From assembly GCA_000307305.1 (NCBI GenBank), contig DF158882.1:1416744-1480743 (forward strand): a stretch of DNA of 64,000 nt. The letters are read 5' to 3'. This document shows, in pieces, positions 48,305 through 57,566 of the stretch. The notes beneath the pieces are model-generated. The model saw only the letters and a list, made by a program, of their open reading frames with translations, ran no database searches and was not told the origin of the DNA. This DNA comes from Enterobacteriaceae bacterium B14 (lineage in GTDB: Bacteria > Pseudomonadota > Gammaproteobacteria > Enterobacterales > Enterobacteriaceae). Within the stretch, counting starts at the first letter, position 1. The number at the start of each line of letters is the position of its first letter. A program made the position numbers and the translations under genes.

Positions 48305-48345
48305 AAAAACGGCGACAGTGCTAGCTAGCACTGTCGCCGTTTTTT
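48305..48345. terminator. Bidirectional terminator, perfect 20-bp palindrome
   Basis: Two perfect 20-base arms meet at 48324/48325: A5 plus CGGCGACAGTGCTAG on the left and its complement ending in T5 on the right. It lies between the convergent SnoaL-like gene and lplT and should end transcripts from both sides. Confidence 0.92.
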
Positions 48346-48367
48346 ATCGTTTTAAGTGTTCAACGTT

Positions 48368-49582
48368 TTATGGCTTTGCTTTTTTCTGCACGTTATACCA
48401 CAGCCATAAGCCCATAATAGAAAGCGCAAAAACAGTACCAAAACCGAGGCCAATCGCTACCACAGGAATGCCAGCCTTAACCGCCAGAGCATACAGCCCT
48501 AGCATGAGCAGCATTGCAGAGTTTTCACCGAGGTTTTGTACCGCAATGGCATTACCTGCACCGACACTGCGCTTGCCACGTTCTTGCAGTAGCGCATTCA
48601 ACGGCACAACAAAGAAGCCCCCTAAAATACCGGTTAATACCAATATTCCGTAAGAGAGATATATATTCGCTTGTGCGGAAAACGCTATCACCGTCACACC
48701 AATCAAGACACCAGCGGGTAAACAGCGTTTGACGGTCTCTAACGTCACGAGTTTTGCTGCTGCGCCTGCGCCTATCACAATACCGACAGCCACCATCGCA
48801 TTCAGCAGAGTTGGCATGGTTGTGCCAGTAATGCCAAGTGCAACAGGAACCCATAGCACTAACAAGAAGCGAAGTGTCACACCTGCGCCCCAAAACAGGC
48901 TGGTGCCCAGTAAGGTGAAGCGTGTCTCTGTATCCTGCCATAGGGTTTTACACGAATGCGTAAAAGCAGAAACCATGTTCGCGATATTCCACGAACTACC
49001 TGTTCGTGCTGGGGCAAGACGAGGAATATAGAGGTTAGCAACAATGGCGATACCATAGACGATGACACAGAGCCACAGTGCGGCAGTGATGCTTTTATCT
49101 GCCACAAATCCCCCAACCACAGAACCGACCAAGATCGCGGCAATAGTTGATGACTCCATCAAGCCATTCGCTTTGACCAGTTTGTCACCGCTGGTTAGCT
49201 CCCCCAGAATGCCGTATTTTGCCGGAGAGTACATTGCTGCACCCGCGCCGACCAAGGTATACCCCAGAAAAGGCTCCCCACCCATGCTGATGATTAACGC
49301 ACCCACCATCTTTAGGCCGTTAGATAGCATCATGACTCGGCCTTTAGAGAAGCTGTCTGCCACCTGCCCAACAAAAGGCGCGAGTACAATATAAGTGCCA
49401 ACAAACGCCATCTGCATGACGGGCTGGCTCCACTCTGGGTACATCAGTTGAGTGATCAGCGCCAAGGCAACAAACAGCAAGGCATTATCACCAAAGGCAG
49501 AAAAAAACTGAGCACAAATAACTGCGATCATGCCTCGGCTAAATATCGATTCATCTTTCCCTGTAGGGGTTGATGTAGACAT
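48368..49582 (-). CDS. lplT: Lysophospholipid transporter LplT
   Basis: A 404-residue major-facilitator transporter with about 12 hydrophobic segments (E. coli 397). It flips lysophosphatidylethanolamine and related lysolipids across the inner membrane for re-acylation by Aas. The N-terminal segment [20 protein letters not shown] and the MFS loop [15 protein letters not shown] support the call. It lies 2 nt after the aas stop, in one transcript with it. Confidence 0.95.
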   Translation of the reverse strand: MSTSTPTGKDESIFSRGMIAVICAQFFSAFGDNALLFVALALITQLMYPEWSQPVMQMAFVGTYIVLAPFVGQVADSFSKGRVMMLSNGLKMVGALIISMGGEPFLGYTLVGAGAAMYSPAKYGILGELTSGDKLVKANGLMESSTIAAILVGSVVGGFVADKSITAALWLCVIVYGIAIVANLYIPRLAPARTGSSWNIANMVSAFTHSCKTLWQDTETRFTLLGTSLFWGAGVTLRFLLVLWVPVALGITGTTMPTLLNAMVAVGIVIGAGAAAKLVTLETVKRCLPAGVLIGVTVIAFSAQANIYLSYGILVLTGILGGFFVVPLNALLQERGKRSVGAGNAIAVQNLGENSAMLLMLGLYALAVKAGIPVVAIGLGFGTVFALSIMGLWLWYNVQKKAKP

Positions 49583-49584
49583 GA

Positions 49585-51741
49585 TTATTCCTCGGGTTGC
49601 TCTGCCATACGGCGTAAGGTGACAAAATCAGGCTTACCGCTACCCAACAGTGGCAATTCTTTAATTTGACGAATATCACGCGGCACAGCTAACTCTGGCA
49701 ACCCTTGTTGGCGAGCTTGCGCTAACAGAGACTCTCGGCTCACATCAGCACTCGTCGTAAATAGCACCAGCGCTTCACCTTTGCTCATATCAGGACGAGA
49801 GGTTGCACCATGCTGAGCATCCGGTGCAACACGCTGCGCTAACAACTCGACACTCTCCAGAGAAACCATTTCGCCTGCAATTTTCGCAAAACGCTTCACC
49901 CGACCTTTGATAGTGCAGTAGCCTTGTTCATCAAAAGCGACAATATCGCCGGTGTCGTACCAGCCACTTTCATAGACGCCGTTTGCGTTTTCTGCGCCCG
50001 GTGCTTCAAGGTTCCCAGGGTTTTCTACGCGTAAATAACCTTGCATGATATTTGGCCCTTTGAGCTGTAACAGGCCACCGTCATTAATTCCTGGAACCGC
50101 TAACAAACGCGCCTCCATTCCCGGAAGAAGCCGCCCAACGGTACCGGTTTTGGCCGCCATCGGCACGTTAACAGCAACAACAGGAGCACACTCAGTTATG
50201 CCGTAACCTTCCAAAATACGAATGCCAAACTTGTCTTGCCAAATCTGCCTCGTTCCTTCTGCAAGCTTCTCTGCTCCTGCAATAACATAGCGTAGACGGA
50301 AGAGATCATAAGGATGGGCAAAACGAGCATAGTTTGCCAAAAAGGTCGAAGTACCAAATAGCACGGTGCAGTTACGGTCATAAACCAGCTCAGGCACCAC
50401 TCTGTAATGCAGCGGGTTCGGGTAAAGGAATACTCGGCTACCGGATAGCAGCGGCGTTAACAACCCAGCAGTCAAACCGAACGCGTGGAATAGCGGCAAG
50501 GCCGACATGAAGGAATCACGCGGTGTAAAATCGGCCAGTGTGCGAATCTGCTCGACGTTTGCCAACAGGCTATCGTGAGAGTGAACCACCCCTTTCGGAT
50601 GGCCTTCCGAACCGGAGGTAAACAGAATTAATGCCTTATCCATTGGCTTCTGTTCTGCCATTGCCATGCGGGGGAACAGTAAATGGGCAGCAATCCACAG
50701 CTTATCTTGCGTTGTTACCGTCTCTTTAAAATCTTCAAGAAAGTACCACGTTGCCTCGCTCACCTGTTCTGGCAGGTGCATTAATTTGCCCTTTTCCAGA
50801 AACTGGCGTGATGTCACCACACTCTTGATAGAACCTGCTTTTAGCGCGCTTTTCAGCCCATTAACACCCGCCGTGTAGTTGAGCATAGCGGGGACTCTTC
50901 CGCTTAATGAAGCCCCTAAGATGGCTGCAGCGGTAATGGTTGCATTGGGTAGTAACATGCCAACATGCTCACCTTCCTGCGTAAAGCGTTGCAGAATACG
51001 ACTGACACCGAGGGATTTCTTTAATAGCCCCTGATAAGAATCGGGTTTGAATGCGATATCTTCAATAGCAGGCGTTAAGCGTCCGTAGCGAGTCTGTGCG
51101 GATAGAAAGGCTTCGAACAGCGTATGGCGTTCACGGCCAGCCATACGAGACTCCATCATAATCTGATGCAAATGCTCACCGGCAAGCGCCCTACGTTCGC
51201 GAGATCTCGGTGCATCCGGCATTGGGATGGTCGTTGGTGGCATGATGCGGATAGTGATTTTCGGAAATAAACGACGCTTGAATAGCCCGCCTAAACGCCC
51301 AAAGTAGCTGAACTCTCCCCCATCTATACGAATAGGGATGACGGTTGCCCCCGTTTTTGCTGCAACGAATGCGGCCCCATCATAAATCTTCATTAATGAG
51401 CCAGTAACGGTAATTCGCCCTTCAGGGAAAATAACGATAGGTCGCCCTTTCTCTACCTGACGTACCAATGTTTTGATTGCCATTGGGTTGGTGGGATCGA
51501 GTGGAACAAACTCAATAAAAGGTTTCATCCAGCGCATGATACGGCTGTCTGCAATATTGGAGTACACCGCAAAAACAGGTTTTACCGGTAAGAACAGTGC
51601 AAGTAACCCACCATCCAGAAACGAAACATGATTAGGTGTAATTAATAAACGAGAATGGTTGAAGCTGGTTTTATCCCCCTCAACCGTAATTCTAAAACAG
51701 AGGCGTAAGACTGTGCGTAAAAAAGCAACAAGCATACCCAT
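49585..51741 (-). CDS. aas: Bifunctional acyl-ACP synthetase / 2-acylglycerophosphoethanolamine acyltransferase
   Basis: A 718-residue fusion (E. coli 719). The N-terminal acyltransferase (about 1-200) has [14 protein letters not shown] (the NHx4D-type catalytic motif) and [10 protein letters not shown]. The C-terminal AMP-forming synthetase has [28 protein letters not shown] and [14 protein letters not shown]. Together they load fatty acid onto bound ACP and re-acylate lysophospholipids at the inner membrane. First gene of aas-lplT. Confidence 0.97.
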   Translation of the reverse strand: MGMLVAFLRTVLRLCFRITVEGDKTSFNHSRLLITPNHVSFLDGGLLALFLPVKPVFAVYSNIADSRIMRWMKPFIEFVPLDPTNPMAIKTLVRQVEKGRPIVIFPEGRITVTGSLMKIYDGAAFVAAKTGATVIPIRIDGGEFSYFGRLGGLFKRRLFPKITIRIMPPTTIPMPDAPRSRERRALAGEHLHQIMMESRMAGRERHTLFEAFLSAQTRYGRLTPAIEDIAFKPDSYQGLLKKSLGVSRILQRFTQEGEHVGMLLPNATITAAAILGASLSGRVPAMLNYTAGVNGLKSALKAGSIKSVVTSRQFLEKGKLMHLPEQVSEATWYFLEDFKETVTTQDKLWIAAHLLFPRMAMAEQKPMDKALILFTSGSEGHPKGVVHSHDSLLANVEQIRTLADFTPRDSFMSALPLFHAFGLTAGLLTPLLSGSRVFLYPNPLHYRVVPELVYDRNCTVLFGTSTFLANYARFAHPYDLFRLRYVIAGAEKLAEGTRQIWQDKFGIRILEGYGITECAPVVAVNVPMAAKTGTVGRLLPGMEARLLAVPGINDGGLLQLKGPNIMQGYLRVENPGNLEAPGAENANGVYESGWYDTGDIVAFDEQGYCTIKGRVKRFAKIAGEMVSLESVELLAQRVAPDAQHGATSRPDMSKGEALVLFTTSADVSRESLLAQARQQGLPELAVPRDIRQIKELPLLGSGKPDFVTLRRMAEQPEE

Positions 51742-51939
51742 GCTCCCTATGACGTAATAATTATGTTGGGTTATCTAGCCCCAAATTAATCTGCATCATA
51801 CCCGCGATAACATAAGTGATTCTACTTTTTTACAAACAGAAGGGGGGCGCGCAAAAAATGTGAATGGATTGAAAAGAGAAGTTTGTAAAGTTATGAGTAT
51901 AAAAACACACCTGCTAAACACTTTTTACATACTGGTGCA

Positions 51940-52082
51940 CAAAATGGTAACCCCTTTTTTAGATTTCATTCTAAACTGAAGGGGTATCATCAATATCCAT
52001 TATTCATATATTTAGAGCTATCTATCGTTTTATTGATAGCGCACATAGCATTCACTTAGCCAGTCTCTGACTGGCTTTTTTA
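51940..52082 (+). ncRNA. Candidate small RNA with three hairpins
   Basis: Three hairpins follow one another with no gene. The first has CCCCTT (51951) paired to AAGGGG (51979-51984) with inner TTTAGA/TCTAAA. The second has GCTATC (52017-52022) and GATAGC (52035-52040). The third is a strong terminator at 52058-52082. A possible promoter, TTGAAA with 17-nt spacing to TATGAG, lies near 51870-51900. It could instead be a long leader or an upstream transcript end. The 5' end is not known. Confidence 0.4.
52058..52082 (+). terminator. Orphan intrinsic terminator upstream of hydN
   Basis: AGCCAGTC (52058-52065), loop TCT and GACTGGCT (52069-52076) are followed by a run of T. It reads on the plus strand and has no annotated gene in front of it. 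Confidence 0.85.
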
Positions 52083-52377
52083 TGTTTTTCGCCTTTCATA
52101 ACATCCCTATCTCAATCATATGAACATCGCCAGATAAAAACGTATCAAAATCGGTAATTTCACGGTGATAATTATCATATTGATATTTTTATCTCTTATC
52201 ACTACTTCTCTCCCTTTAGCCACGCATTCACAATGTGACATGCATCAATGAATTTCTCAGTACTAGCTTCAGGCAAAAAACGAAATAGACGATCCCTAGT
52301 AAAAAACTTAGCGACCTGCCTCACGTAATGTCTAAAAAAAGATACGAGTGAGAAACATTTTCAATAAAATTATAAAG

Positions 52378-52394
52378 TTGGCACGAACCATGCT
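52378..52394 (+). promoter_or_regulatory. Sigma-54 promoter of hydN-fdhF
   Basis: TTGGCACG-AACCA-TGCT has the invariant GG (52380-52381) and GC (52392-52393) exactly 10 bases apart, the -24/-12 layout of RpoN promoters. It lies about 95 bp before hydN. E. coli formate-regulon promoters are RpoN/FhlA dependent, so formate induction is expected; FhlA sites were not identified with confidence. Confidence 0.9.
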
Positions 52395-52488
52395 TAGTAA
52401 GGAGATATTAAAAACGTGATGAGATCTTCTAACGTGACTGCTTAGAGGAATTATCTTATAACCCGGAGCCGCGGAGGGAGACGAAGGA

Positions 52489-53031
52489 ATGAACAGGTTC
52501 GTTATCGCAGATCCAAAAAAATGTATTGGGTGTCGTACATGTGAAATCGCCTGTGTCATGGCACACAATGGCAACCAAACAAGTACATTAACCCCAGAAA
52601 ACTTCTCACCCCGCTTAAAAGTCATAAAAGGCTTAAGCGTTAGCACGGCAGTACTCTGCCGCCAATGTGAAGATGCCCCCTGCGCTAACGTTTGTCCAAA
52701 CGGCGCAATTGTCCATGCCAAAGACAGTATTCAGGTGATTCAAGAGAAGTGTATTGGATGCAAAACCTGCGTTGTCGCCTGTCCTTTTGGGGCAATGGAT
52801 GTCATCAGCAAACCCGCCCAGCGTATGAGTGGTGGTGATTCTTATGGCGATTGCGTTAGGGCTGAAGCGCATAAATGCGACCTCTGTATCGACAATCCTA
52901 GTGGGCCTGCCTGTATTAAAGTCTGCCCAACCGATGCGTTACAGCTCATCAGCAATGAGACTATCGAAGCAATGATTCGGAAAAAACAGGAGCGAACGGC
53001 ATTTGATGAAGCGGCTGGGATGCTGTTTTAA
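52489..53031 (+). CDS. hydN: HydN, 4Fe-4S ferredoxin-type electron transfer protein
   Basis: A 180-residue iron-sulfur protein (E. coli HydN 175). Four cysteine clusters are visible: CIGCRTCEIAC, CRQCEDAPCANVC, CIGCKTCVVAC, and CDLC...CIKVC, enough for four 4Fe-4S clusters. It is thought to carry electrons from formate dehydrogenase H. A purine-rich GGAGGGAGACGAAGG site precedes the ATG. fdhF follows after 57 bp, so the pair forms an operon behind the sigma-54 promoter. Confidence 0.95.
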   Translation: MNRFVIADPKKCIGCRTCEIACVMAHNGNQTSTLTPENFSPRLKVIKGLSVSTAVLCRQCEDAPCANVCPNGAIVHAKDSIQVIQEKCIGCKTCVVACPFGAMDVISKPAQRMSGGDSYGDCVRAEAHKCDLCIDNPSGPACIKVCPTDALQLISNETIEAMIRKKQERTAFDEAAGMLF

Positions 53032-53088
53032 ACGCTTCCCGCGATCGATAGAAAGAGGTGTTGTTACTCCAGCAAGGGAAACCTAATT

Positions 53089-55233
53089 ATGCAAAAAGTT
53101 CTGACCGTCTGCCCCTACTGTGGTTCGGGCTGTAAAATTAATCTACTCGTTGATAATGGCAAAGTCGTCGGTGCCGAAGGCGCGAATGGTGTGACTAACC
53201 AAGGTGAACTGTGTCTGAAAGGCTATTATGGCTGGGATTTTCTTAACGATACCAAGCTGCTGACACCACGCCTGACTGACCCAATGATCCGCCGACAAAA
53301 AGGTGGCAATTTCGAGGTTGTCTCTTGGGATGAAGCGATTGAATTTGCCAGTTCTCGTTTACGGGAGATTAAAGAGAAATACGGCGCAGACGCTATCATG
53401 CATACCGGTTCTTCCCGCGGCCCAGGCAATGAAACAAACTATGTCATGCAAAAATTTGCCCGTGCAGTGACAGGGAATAACAACGTTGACTGCTGCGCCC
53501 GTGTTTGCCACGGCCCTTCTGTTGCTGGTTTGCAGGTGACACTAGGCAACGGCGCGATGAGCAATTCCATTGGCGAAATAGAAAACACTGAATGTCTGCT
53601 GATATTTGGCTATAACGCCGCCGACTCTCACCCTATCGTTGCCCGCAGGATCTTAAAAGCGAAGCAGAAAGGGGCAAAAATCATTGTCTGCGATCCACGC
53701 CATATAGAGACGGCGCGTATCGCCGATATGTGGCTGCCGCTGAAAAACGGTTCGAACATGGCGTTAGTCAATGCCTTCGCTAACGTACTGATCAATGAAG
53801 AGTTATACAATAGAAATTATGTGTCACAGCACACTGAAGGTTTCGAAGAGTATAAGCAGATCGTTGAAAAATACACGCCGGAGTATGTCGAAAGCATTAC
53901 GGGTTTATCTGCTCACCAAATCCGCAGCGCCGCCCGCATGTACGCTGCAGCCCCTAGCGCCACCATTTTATGGGGTATGGGCGTCACTCAGTGGGGACAA
54001 GGCGTCGATGTAGTTAAAGGACTCTCTGGTTTAGCACTGTTAACAGGAAATTTAGGTCGACCTAATGTAGGTGTTGGCCCTGTTCGTGGCCAAAATAACG
54101 TGCAGGGAGCCTGCGATATGGGGGCGTTGCCAAACACCTATCCTGGCTATCAGAAAGTGACCGATAAAGCGGCACAGAAAAAATTCTCTAAAGCGTGGGG
54201 AGTTAAGCTCTCTGATAAAGTGGGCTACTCTCTAACGGATGTTCCCCATAAGATCCTTGATGGTACGATTCGTGCCAACTACGTGATGGGTGAAGACCCT
54301 CTTCAGACTGAGCCCGATCTCTCCGTCATGCGTGATGCCTTTAGTAAGATTGATTTCCTGATCGTACAAGATATTTTCATGACTAAAACTGCAGCTGTGG
54401 CAGACGTTATCTTCCCTGCCACCTCTTGGGGGGAACATGAAGGTGTCTATACCTCCGCTGACAGAGGCTTCCAACATTTCAATAAGGCTGTCGAGCCAAC
54501 GGGCAATGTGAAGCCAGACTGGGAAATTATCAGCCTCATGGCAACCGCACTTGGTTACCCTATGCACTATAAGAATACCAAACAGATTTGGGATGAAATG
54601 CGCAAACTCTGCCCTCTATTTTTTGGTGCAACCTATGAAAAAATGGAAGGCTTGGGATATGTGCAGTGGCCATGCCCTGACGAAGCTCACGCTGGTACGC
54701 CGTGGTTATATGAAAATAACAAGTTTGACCGCCCTGGCGAGAAAGGCTTGCTGTTTGCCACTGAATGGCGCCCCCCAATGGAGCAAACAGACAGCGAATA
54801 CCCACTTGTACTCTGCACTGTGCGTGAAGTTGGGCACTACTCCTGCCGCTCAATGACCGGCAACTGTGCCGCACTACAGACCCTCGCCGACGAACCGGGC
54901 TGCGTGCAAATGCACCCATCCGATGCGGATAAACTCGGAATTAAACACGACCAGTTGGTCTGGGTAAGGTCGCGTCGCGGCAAAGTCATCTCACGCGCGG
55001 ATGTCAGCGAAAGGATTAACCCCGGAGCCGTATACATGACCTACCAATGGTGGATTGGCGCATGTAATGAACTCACACTAGACCACTTAGACCCAATATC
55101 TAAAACACCGGAGTACAAGCACTGCGCGGTAAACCTAGAGGCAATCCCCGATCAAAAATGGGCAGAAAGCTTCGTACAAAGCGAATACCAACACCTCAAG
55201 GACGAACTACGCAGAACAGCAGAGGTACACTGA
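53089..55233 (+). CDS. fdhF: Formate dehydrogenase H-type molybdoenzyme, cysteine variant
   Basis: Oxidises formate to CO2 with molybdopterin guanine dinucleotide. The 714 residues match E. coli FdhF (715) along the length. N-terminal CPYCGSGCKINLLVDNG with a later CLKGYYGWDF binds the 4Fe-4S cluster. The active-site segment reads CCARVCHGPSVAGL: codon 140 (53506-53508) is TGC, Cys, where E. coli has in-frame TGA for selenocysteine. MGVTQWGQGVD, GQNNVQGACDMG and the C-terminal MTYQWWIGACNEL cofactor domain are intact. No hyc hydrogenase genes lie in the window. Confidence 0.95.
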   Translation: MQKVLTVCPYCGSGCKINLLVDNGKVVGAEGANGVTNQGELCLKGYYGWDFLNDTKLLTPRLTDPMIRRQKGGNFEVVSWDEAIEFASSRLREIKEKYGADAIMHTGSSRGPGNETNYVMQKFARAVTGNNNVDCCARVCHGPSVAGLQVTLGNGAMSNSIGEIENTECLLIFGYNAADSHPIVARRILKAKQKGAKIIVCDPRHIETARIADMWLPLKNGSNMALVNAFANVLINEELYNRNYVSQHTEGFEEYKQIVEKYTPEYVESITGLSAHQIRSAARMYAAAPSATILWGMGVTQWGQGVDVVKGLSGLALLTGNLGRPNVGVGPVRGQNNVQGACDMGALPNTYPGYQKVTDKAAQKKFSKAWGVKLSDKVGYSLTDVPHKILDGTIRANYVMGEDPLQTEPDLSVMRDAFSKIDFLIVQDIFMTKTAAVADVIFPATSWGEHEGVYTSADRGFQHFNKAVEPTGNVKPDWEIISLMATALGYPMHYKNTKQIWDEMRKLCPLFFGATYEKMEGLGYVQWPCPDEAHAGTPWLYENNKFDRPGEKGLLFATEWRPPMEQTDSEYPLVLCTVREVGHYSCRSMTGNCAALQTLADEPGCVQMHPSDADKLGIKHDQLVWVRSRRGKVISRADVSERINPGAVYMTYQWWIGACNELTLDHLDPISKTPEYKHCAVNLEAIPDQKWAESFVQSEYQHLKDELRRTAEVH

Positions 55234-55265
55234 TAATATAGATACTCTACTATTCACATCAGCAT

Positions 55266-55301
55266 CAAAAAACGGCGATAGCAAAAGCATCGCCGTTTTT
55301 A
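55266..55301 (+). terminator. Terminator after fdhF
   Basis: AAAAACGGCGAT (55268-55279) pairs with ATCGCCGTTTTT (55289-55300), with an inner GC pair around an AAAA loop. It lies about 30 nt past the fdhF stop and ends in a T-run. The CGGCGA core resembles the one at 48305-48345. Confidence 0.9.
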
Positions 55302-55364
55302 TTTGATAAACCATCAATAAAACCCCAAAACATCTCTAAAAACATAAGAATGCAAACACCCCAA

Positions 55365-55678
55365 CAACACCTAACGAGCATTAAAAATTGCGACGAGGCC
55401 TCTCCGTAGATAGGGTCAATCGCGCACGACGCGCGATTGAGGTGGGCATGAGCCATGGATGGCGAATCTCGCAGTGCCCGTATATCGAAGGAGACGCCGA
55501 GGGAAGTTACGCAGCAACCGCAATTTTGCGTCCATACTCCACCTAAACGGTGGATTCCAAAGGGGGCCGCACCTCCTTTGGTTGGAAGCGGGTGCAAGTA
55601 CATATGGGAACGCGGAGATAAACCCGCTACCAAAACCTTTCACCAAATCAAGCAAACGCCACCAAAAAACATAGGCTT
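55365..55678 (+). repeat. Structured intergenic repeat, copy 2
   Basis: Full-length counterpart of 15-322, in the same orientation. Hairpins: CAATCGCGC / GCGCGATTG at 55417-55439 with a 5-nt loop; CCACC-TAAAC-GGTGG near 55539-55553; and the CCAAAGG...CCTTTGG arms at 55557-55581. Differences from copy 1 in the first stem are a T to C change that turns a G-U pair into G-C, so pairing is kept. It lies between the fdhF terminator and the ybhL terminator. Confidence 0.88.
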
Positions 55679-55701
55679 ACCACCATGCCTACATCTCCCA
55701 T

Positions 55702-55731
55702 AAAAAAATGCCGCCCCCTAAGGAGCGGCAT
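55702..55731 (-). terminator. Terminator after ybhL
   Basis: On the minus strand ATGCCGCTCC pairs with GGGGCGGCAT through a TTAG loop (one G-U pair), followed by seven U from 55708 down to 55702. A standard intrinsic terminator 30 nt after the ybhL stop. Confidence 0.92.
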
Positions 55732-55760
55732 TCCAAAACCCTTAAACCAACTCAAAACTC

Positions 55761-56471
55761 TTACCGACGCGAACCAAAAATCCGCAACAGCATCAAGAAC
55801 AAGTTGATAAAATCTAAATACAACGTCAACGCACCCAAAATAGAGTACTTACGGAATTCATCTCTATTATCAGCCGACAACTGATACCCAAGACTCTTCA
55901 ACTTCTGCGTATCATACGCGGTCAAACCAACAAAAATAACCACACCAATATAAGTAATAGCCCACATTAGTGCTGGGCTATTCAGCCAAATATTAACCAG
56001 TGAAGCCAGAATAATCCCGATAAGCCCCATGAATAACATGCTGCCTAATCCGCTAAGATCGCGCTTGGTGGTGTAACCGTACAGGCTCATTGCACCAAAC
56101 ATACCACCTGCGATCAGGAAGGTACTGGCAATAGAAGAGCTGGTGTAAACGATGAAAATACTTGCCATCGTTAACCCCGTCAGTACAGAGTAAAGCATGA
56201 ATAATCCGGTGGCGAGAGCGCCACTCAGGCGAGAGATCATGCCTGAAATAACAAAAACTAGGCCTAGCTGGGCAATGATCAATCCATAAAACACAATTTT
56301 GCTAGAAAAGATCAGGTTCAGTAATTCAAAAGAATTAGATGTATACCAAGCAACAAACGCCGTTAGCAGCAAGCCACAGGTCATCCAACCGTATACCTGT
56401 GCCATATATGCCTGAATTCCAGTGCTGGCATTTTCAACTATCGAACCGTTGGGTCGTGTATATCGATCCAT
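55761..56471 (-). CDS. ybhL: Bax inhibitor-1 family membrane protein YbhL
   Basis: A 236-residue BI-1/YccA-superfamily inner-membrane protein with seven hydrophobic segments. The start MDRYTRPNGS matches E. coli YbhL and has AAGGT 8 nt upstream; a methionine six codons earlier lacks that support. Motifs: YMAQVYGWMTCGLLLTAFVA near the N-terminus, and the C-terminal YLDFINLFLMLLRIFG with the family acidic residue. The family is linked to calcium leak and membrane protease regulation; its function in bacteria is not settled. As in E. coli it sits downstream of moaE, but here between two inverted repeat copies. Confidence 0.93.
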   Translation of the reverse strand: MDRYTRPNGSIVENASTGIQAYMAQVYGWMTCGLLLTAFVAWYTSNSFELLNLIFSSKIVFYGLIIAQLGLVFVISGMISRLSGALATGLFMLYSVLTGLTMASIFIVYTSSSIASTFLIAGGMFGAMSLYGYTTKRDLSGLGSMLFMGLIGIILASLVNIWLNSPALMWAITYIGVVIFVGLTAYDTQKLKSLGYQLSADNRDEFRKYSILGALTLYLDFINLFLMLLRIFGSRR

Positions 56472-56577
56472 GGTGGTTACCTTTTGCATGAGTGAATGTT
56501 AACGGGCAGATCTGCCCCTGAAGCTTTTTAATATTATCACATAAATCAATATACAATCTTAATCGTTGCGGAATTTA

Positions 56578-56790
56578 CCAAGGCTTACATGTTGTAGATC
56601 GGTGGTGTTTGTTGGGATTGGTGTAAGGTTTTGGTAGAGGGTTTATCTCCGTGCTTCCCTGTTGCACTTTTACCCGCTCCCGACCAAAGGGGGTCCGGAC
56701 CCCCTTTGGAATCCACCGTTTAGGTGGAGTATGGACGCAAAATTGCGGTTGCTTCGCAACTGCCCTGGGCACAATTTCTAATGCTCGTTT
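56578..56790 (-). repeat. Structured intergenic repeat, copy 3 (internally shortened)
   Basis: Reverse-orientation copy of the family at 15-322 and 55365-55678, lacking about 110 bp from the 5' half (the part with the CAATCGCGC stem). The central stem is a perfect 26-base palindrome at 56684-56709 (left arm CCAAAGGGGGTCC). GTTGC-GAA-GCAAC and the CCACC/GGTGG stem are kept. It lies between moaE and ybhL. Confidence 0.88.
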
Positions 56791-56861
56791 GGTTTTAATT
56801 GATAGGGATTGAGTTCTTCTTTCTTCTTTCTTCTGAATTTTTATTGTCACTTACTAATGGA

Positions 56862-57314
56862 TTACCAGCGTTCTGCAGCTTTTTGGTCGCTGTCGCGGGA
56901 TTCTACCCAGCGGTCGCCTTCGGGGATGGCTTCTCGTTTCCAGAAGGGAGCTTGGGTTTTGAGGTAATCCATCATAAATTCTGCAGCCTCAAATGAGGCG
57001 CTGCGGTGCGCGCTCGTTGTGCCAACGAAGACAATTTCATCACCAGGGAAAAGTTCGCCTATGCGGTGAATCAACGTAACGCGTTGTAGAGGCCAGCGTT
57101 GGCGGGCTTCGGCAACAATGTTCTCCATCGCTTTTTCCGTCATTCCTGGGTAGTGCTCTAGCGTTAGAGCGCTGACATTATCACCAAGATTGTGATTTCT
57201 GACTTTTCCAGTAAAAGTGACAATCGCTCCATCATCGTCGCACTCAGCCAGCCAGCGGTACTCTTCACCGACGTCAAAGGCAGCCTGCTGTACACTAATT
57301 CGGCTATTACTCAT
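56862..57314 (-). CDS. moaE: Molybdopterin synthase catalytic subunit MoaE
   Basis: Large subunit of the molybdopterin synthase that adds two sulfurs to cyclic pyranopterin monophosphate. Its 150 residues equal the E. coli protein. Family segments: LEHYPGMTEKAMENIV, RIGELFPGDEIVFVGT, and the active-site APFWKREAIPEGDRWVES with catalytic lysine. It follows moaD by 3 nt and is the last moa gene. Confidence 0.97.
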   Translation of the reverse strand: MSNSRISVQQAAFDVGEEYRWLAECDDDGAIVTFTGKVRNHNLGDNVSALTLEHYPGMTEKAMENIVAEARQRWPLQRVTLIHRIGELFPGDEIVFVGTTSAHRSASFEAAEFMMDYLKTQAPFWKREAIPEGDRWVESRDSDQKAAERW

Positions 57315-57317
57315 AGC

Positions 57318-57566
57318 TTAGCCCCCAGTGACGGGTGGAAAGAAAGCCACTTCATCACCCGATTTGAGTGGATGGGTAGATTCGACCAGCTCCTGATTAA
57401 CTGCTGAAAGGAGTTTGCCGCTTTCTAATGCCAGCGCCCACTTATCCCCCCGCTGGCTTAACGCCGCACGTAGCGCTTCAACTGTTGGGTAATCACTAGC
57501 GGGAAGTTCCAGTTTAGCGGTGCCGACCAGTTCTCTTACTTGAGCGAAAAACAGGACATTAATCAT
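57318..57566 (-). CDS. moaD: Molybdopterin synthase sulfur carrier subunit MoaD
   Basis: Small ubiquitin-like sulfur carrier of 82 residues (E. coli 81). It ends in the required Gly-Gly (FFPPVTGG), which becomes the thiocarboxylate donor. It starts [16 protein letters not shown] and overlaps moaC by 4 nt. Confidence 0.97.
   Translation of the reverse strand: MINVLFFAQVRELVGTAKLELPASDYPTVEALRAALSQRGDKWALALESGKLLSAVNQELVESTHPLKSGDEVAFFPPVTGG

Larger units (their letters stand above)
51742..52488. other. Non-coding region between aas and hydN
   Basis: About 750 bp between divergent aas and hydN. It contains an ordered set of hairpins ending in an orphan terminator (51951-52082, separate entries) and a sigma-54 promoter close to hydN. 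The aas promoter should be at the left end. No protein-coding gene is supported. In E. coli the sRNAs OmrA/OmrB lie upstream of aas, but their conserved 5' sequence is not seen here. Confidence 0.6.

Noticed and set aside
51940-52082. Calling OmrA/OmrB outright
   Set aside because: Location is suggestive but the conserved 5' end of those sRNAs was not found on either strand.
55234-56861. Insertion sequence or CRISPR interpretation of the repeated segments
   Set aside because: No transposase frame, no terminal target duplication seen, and copies are far apart and long, not short regularly spaced repeats.
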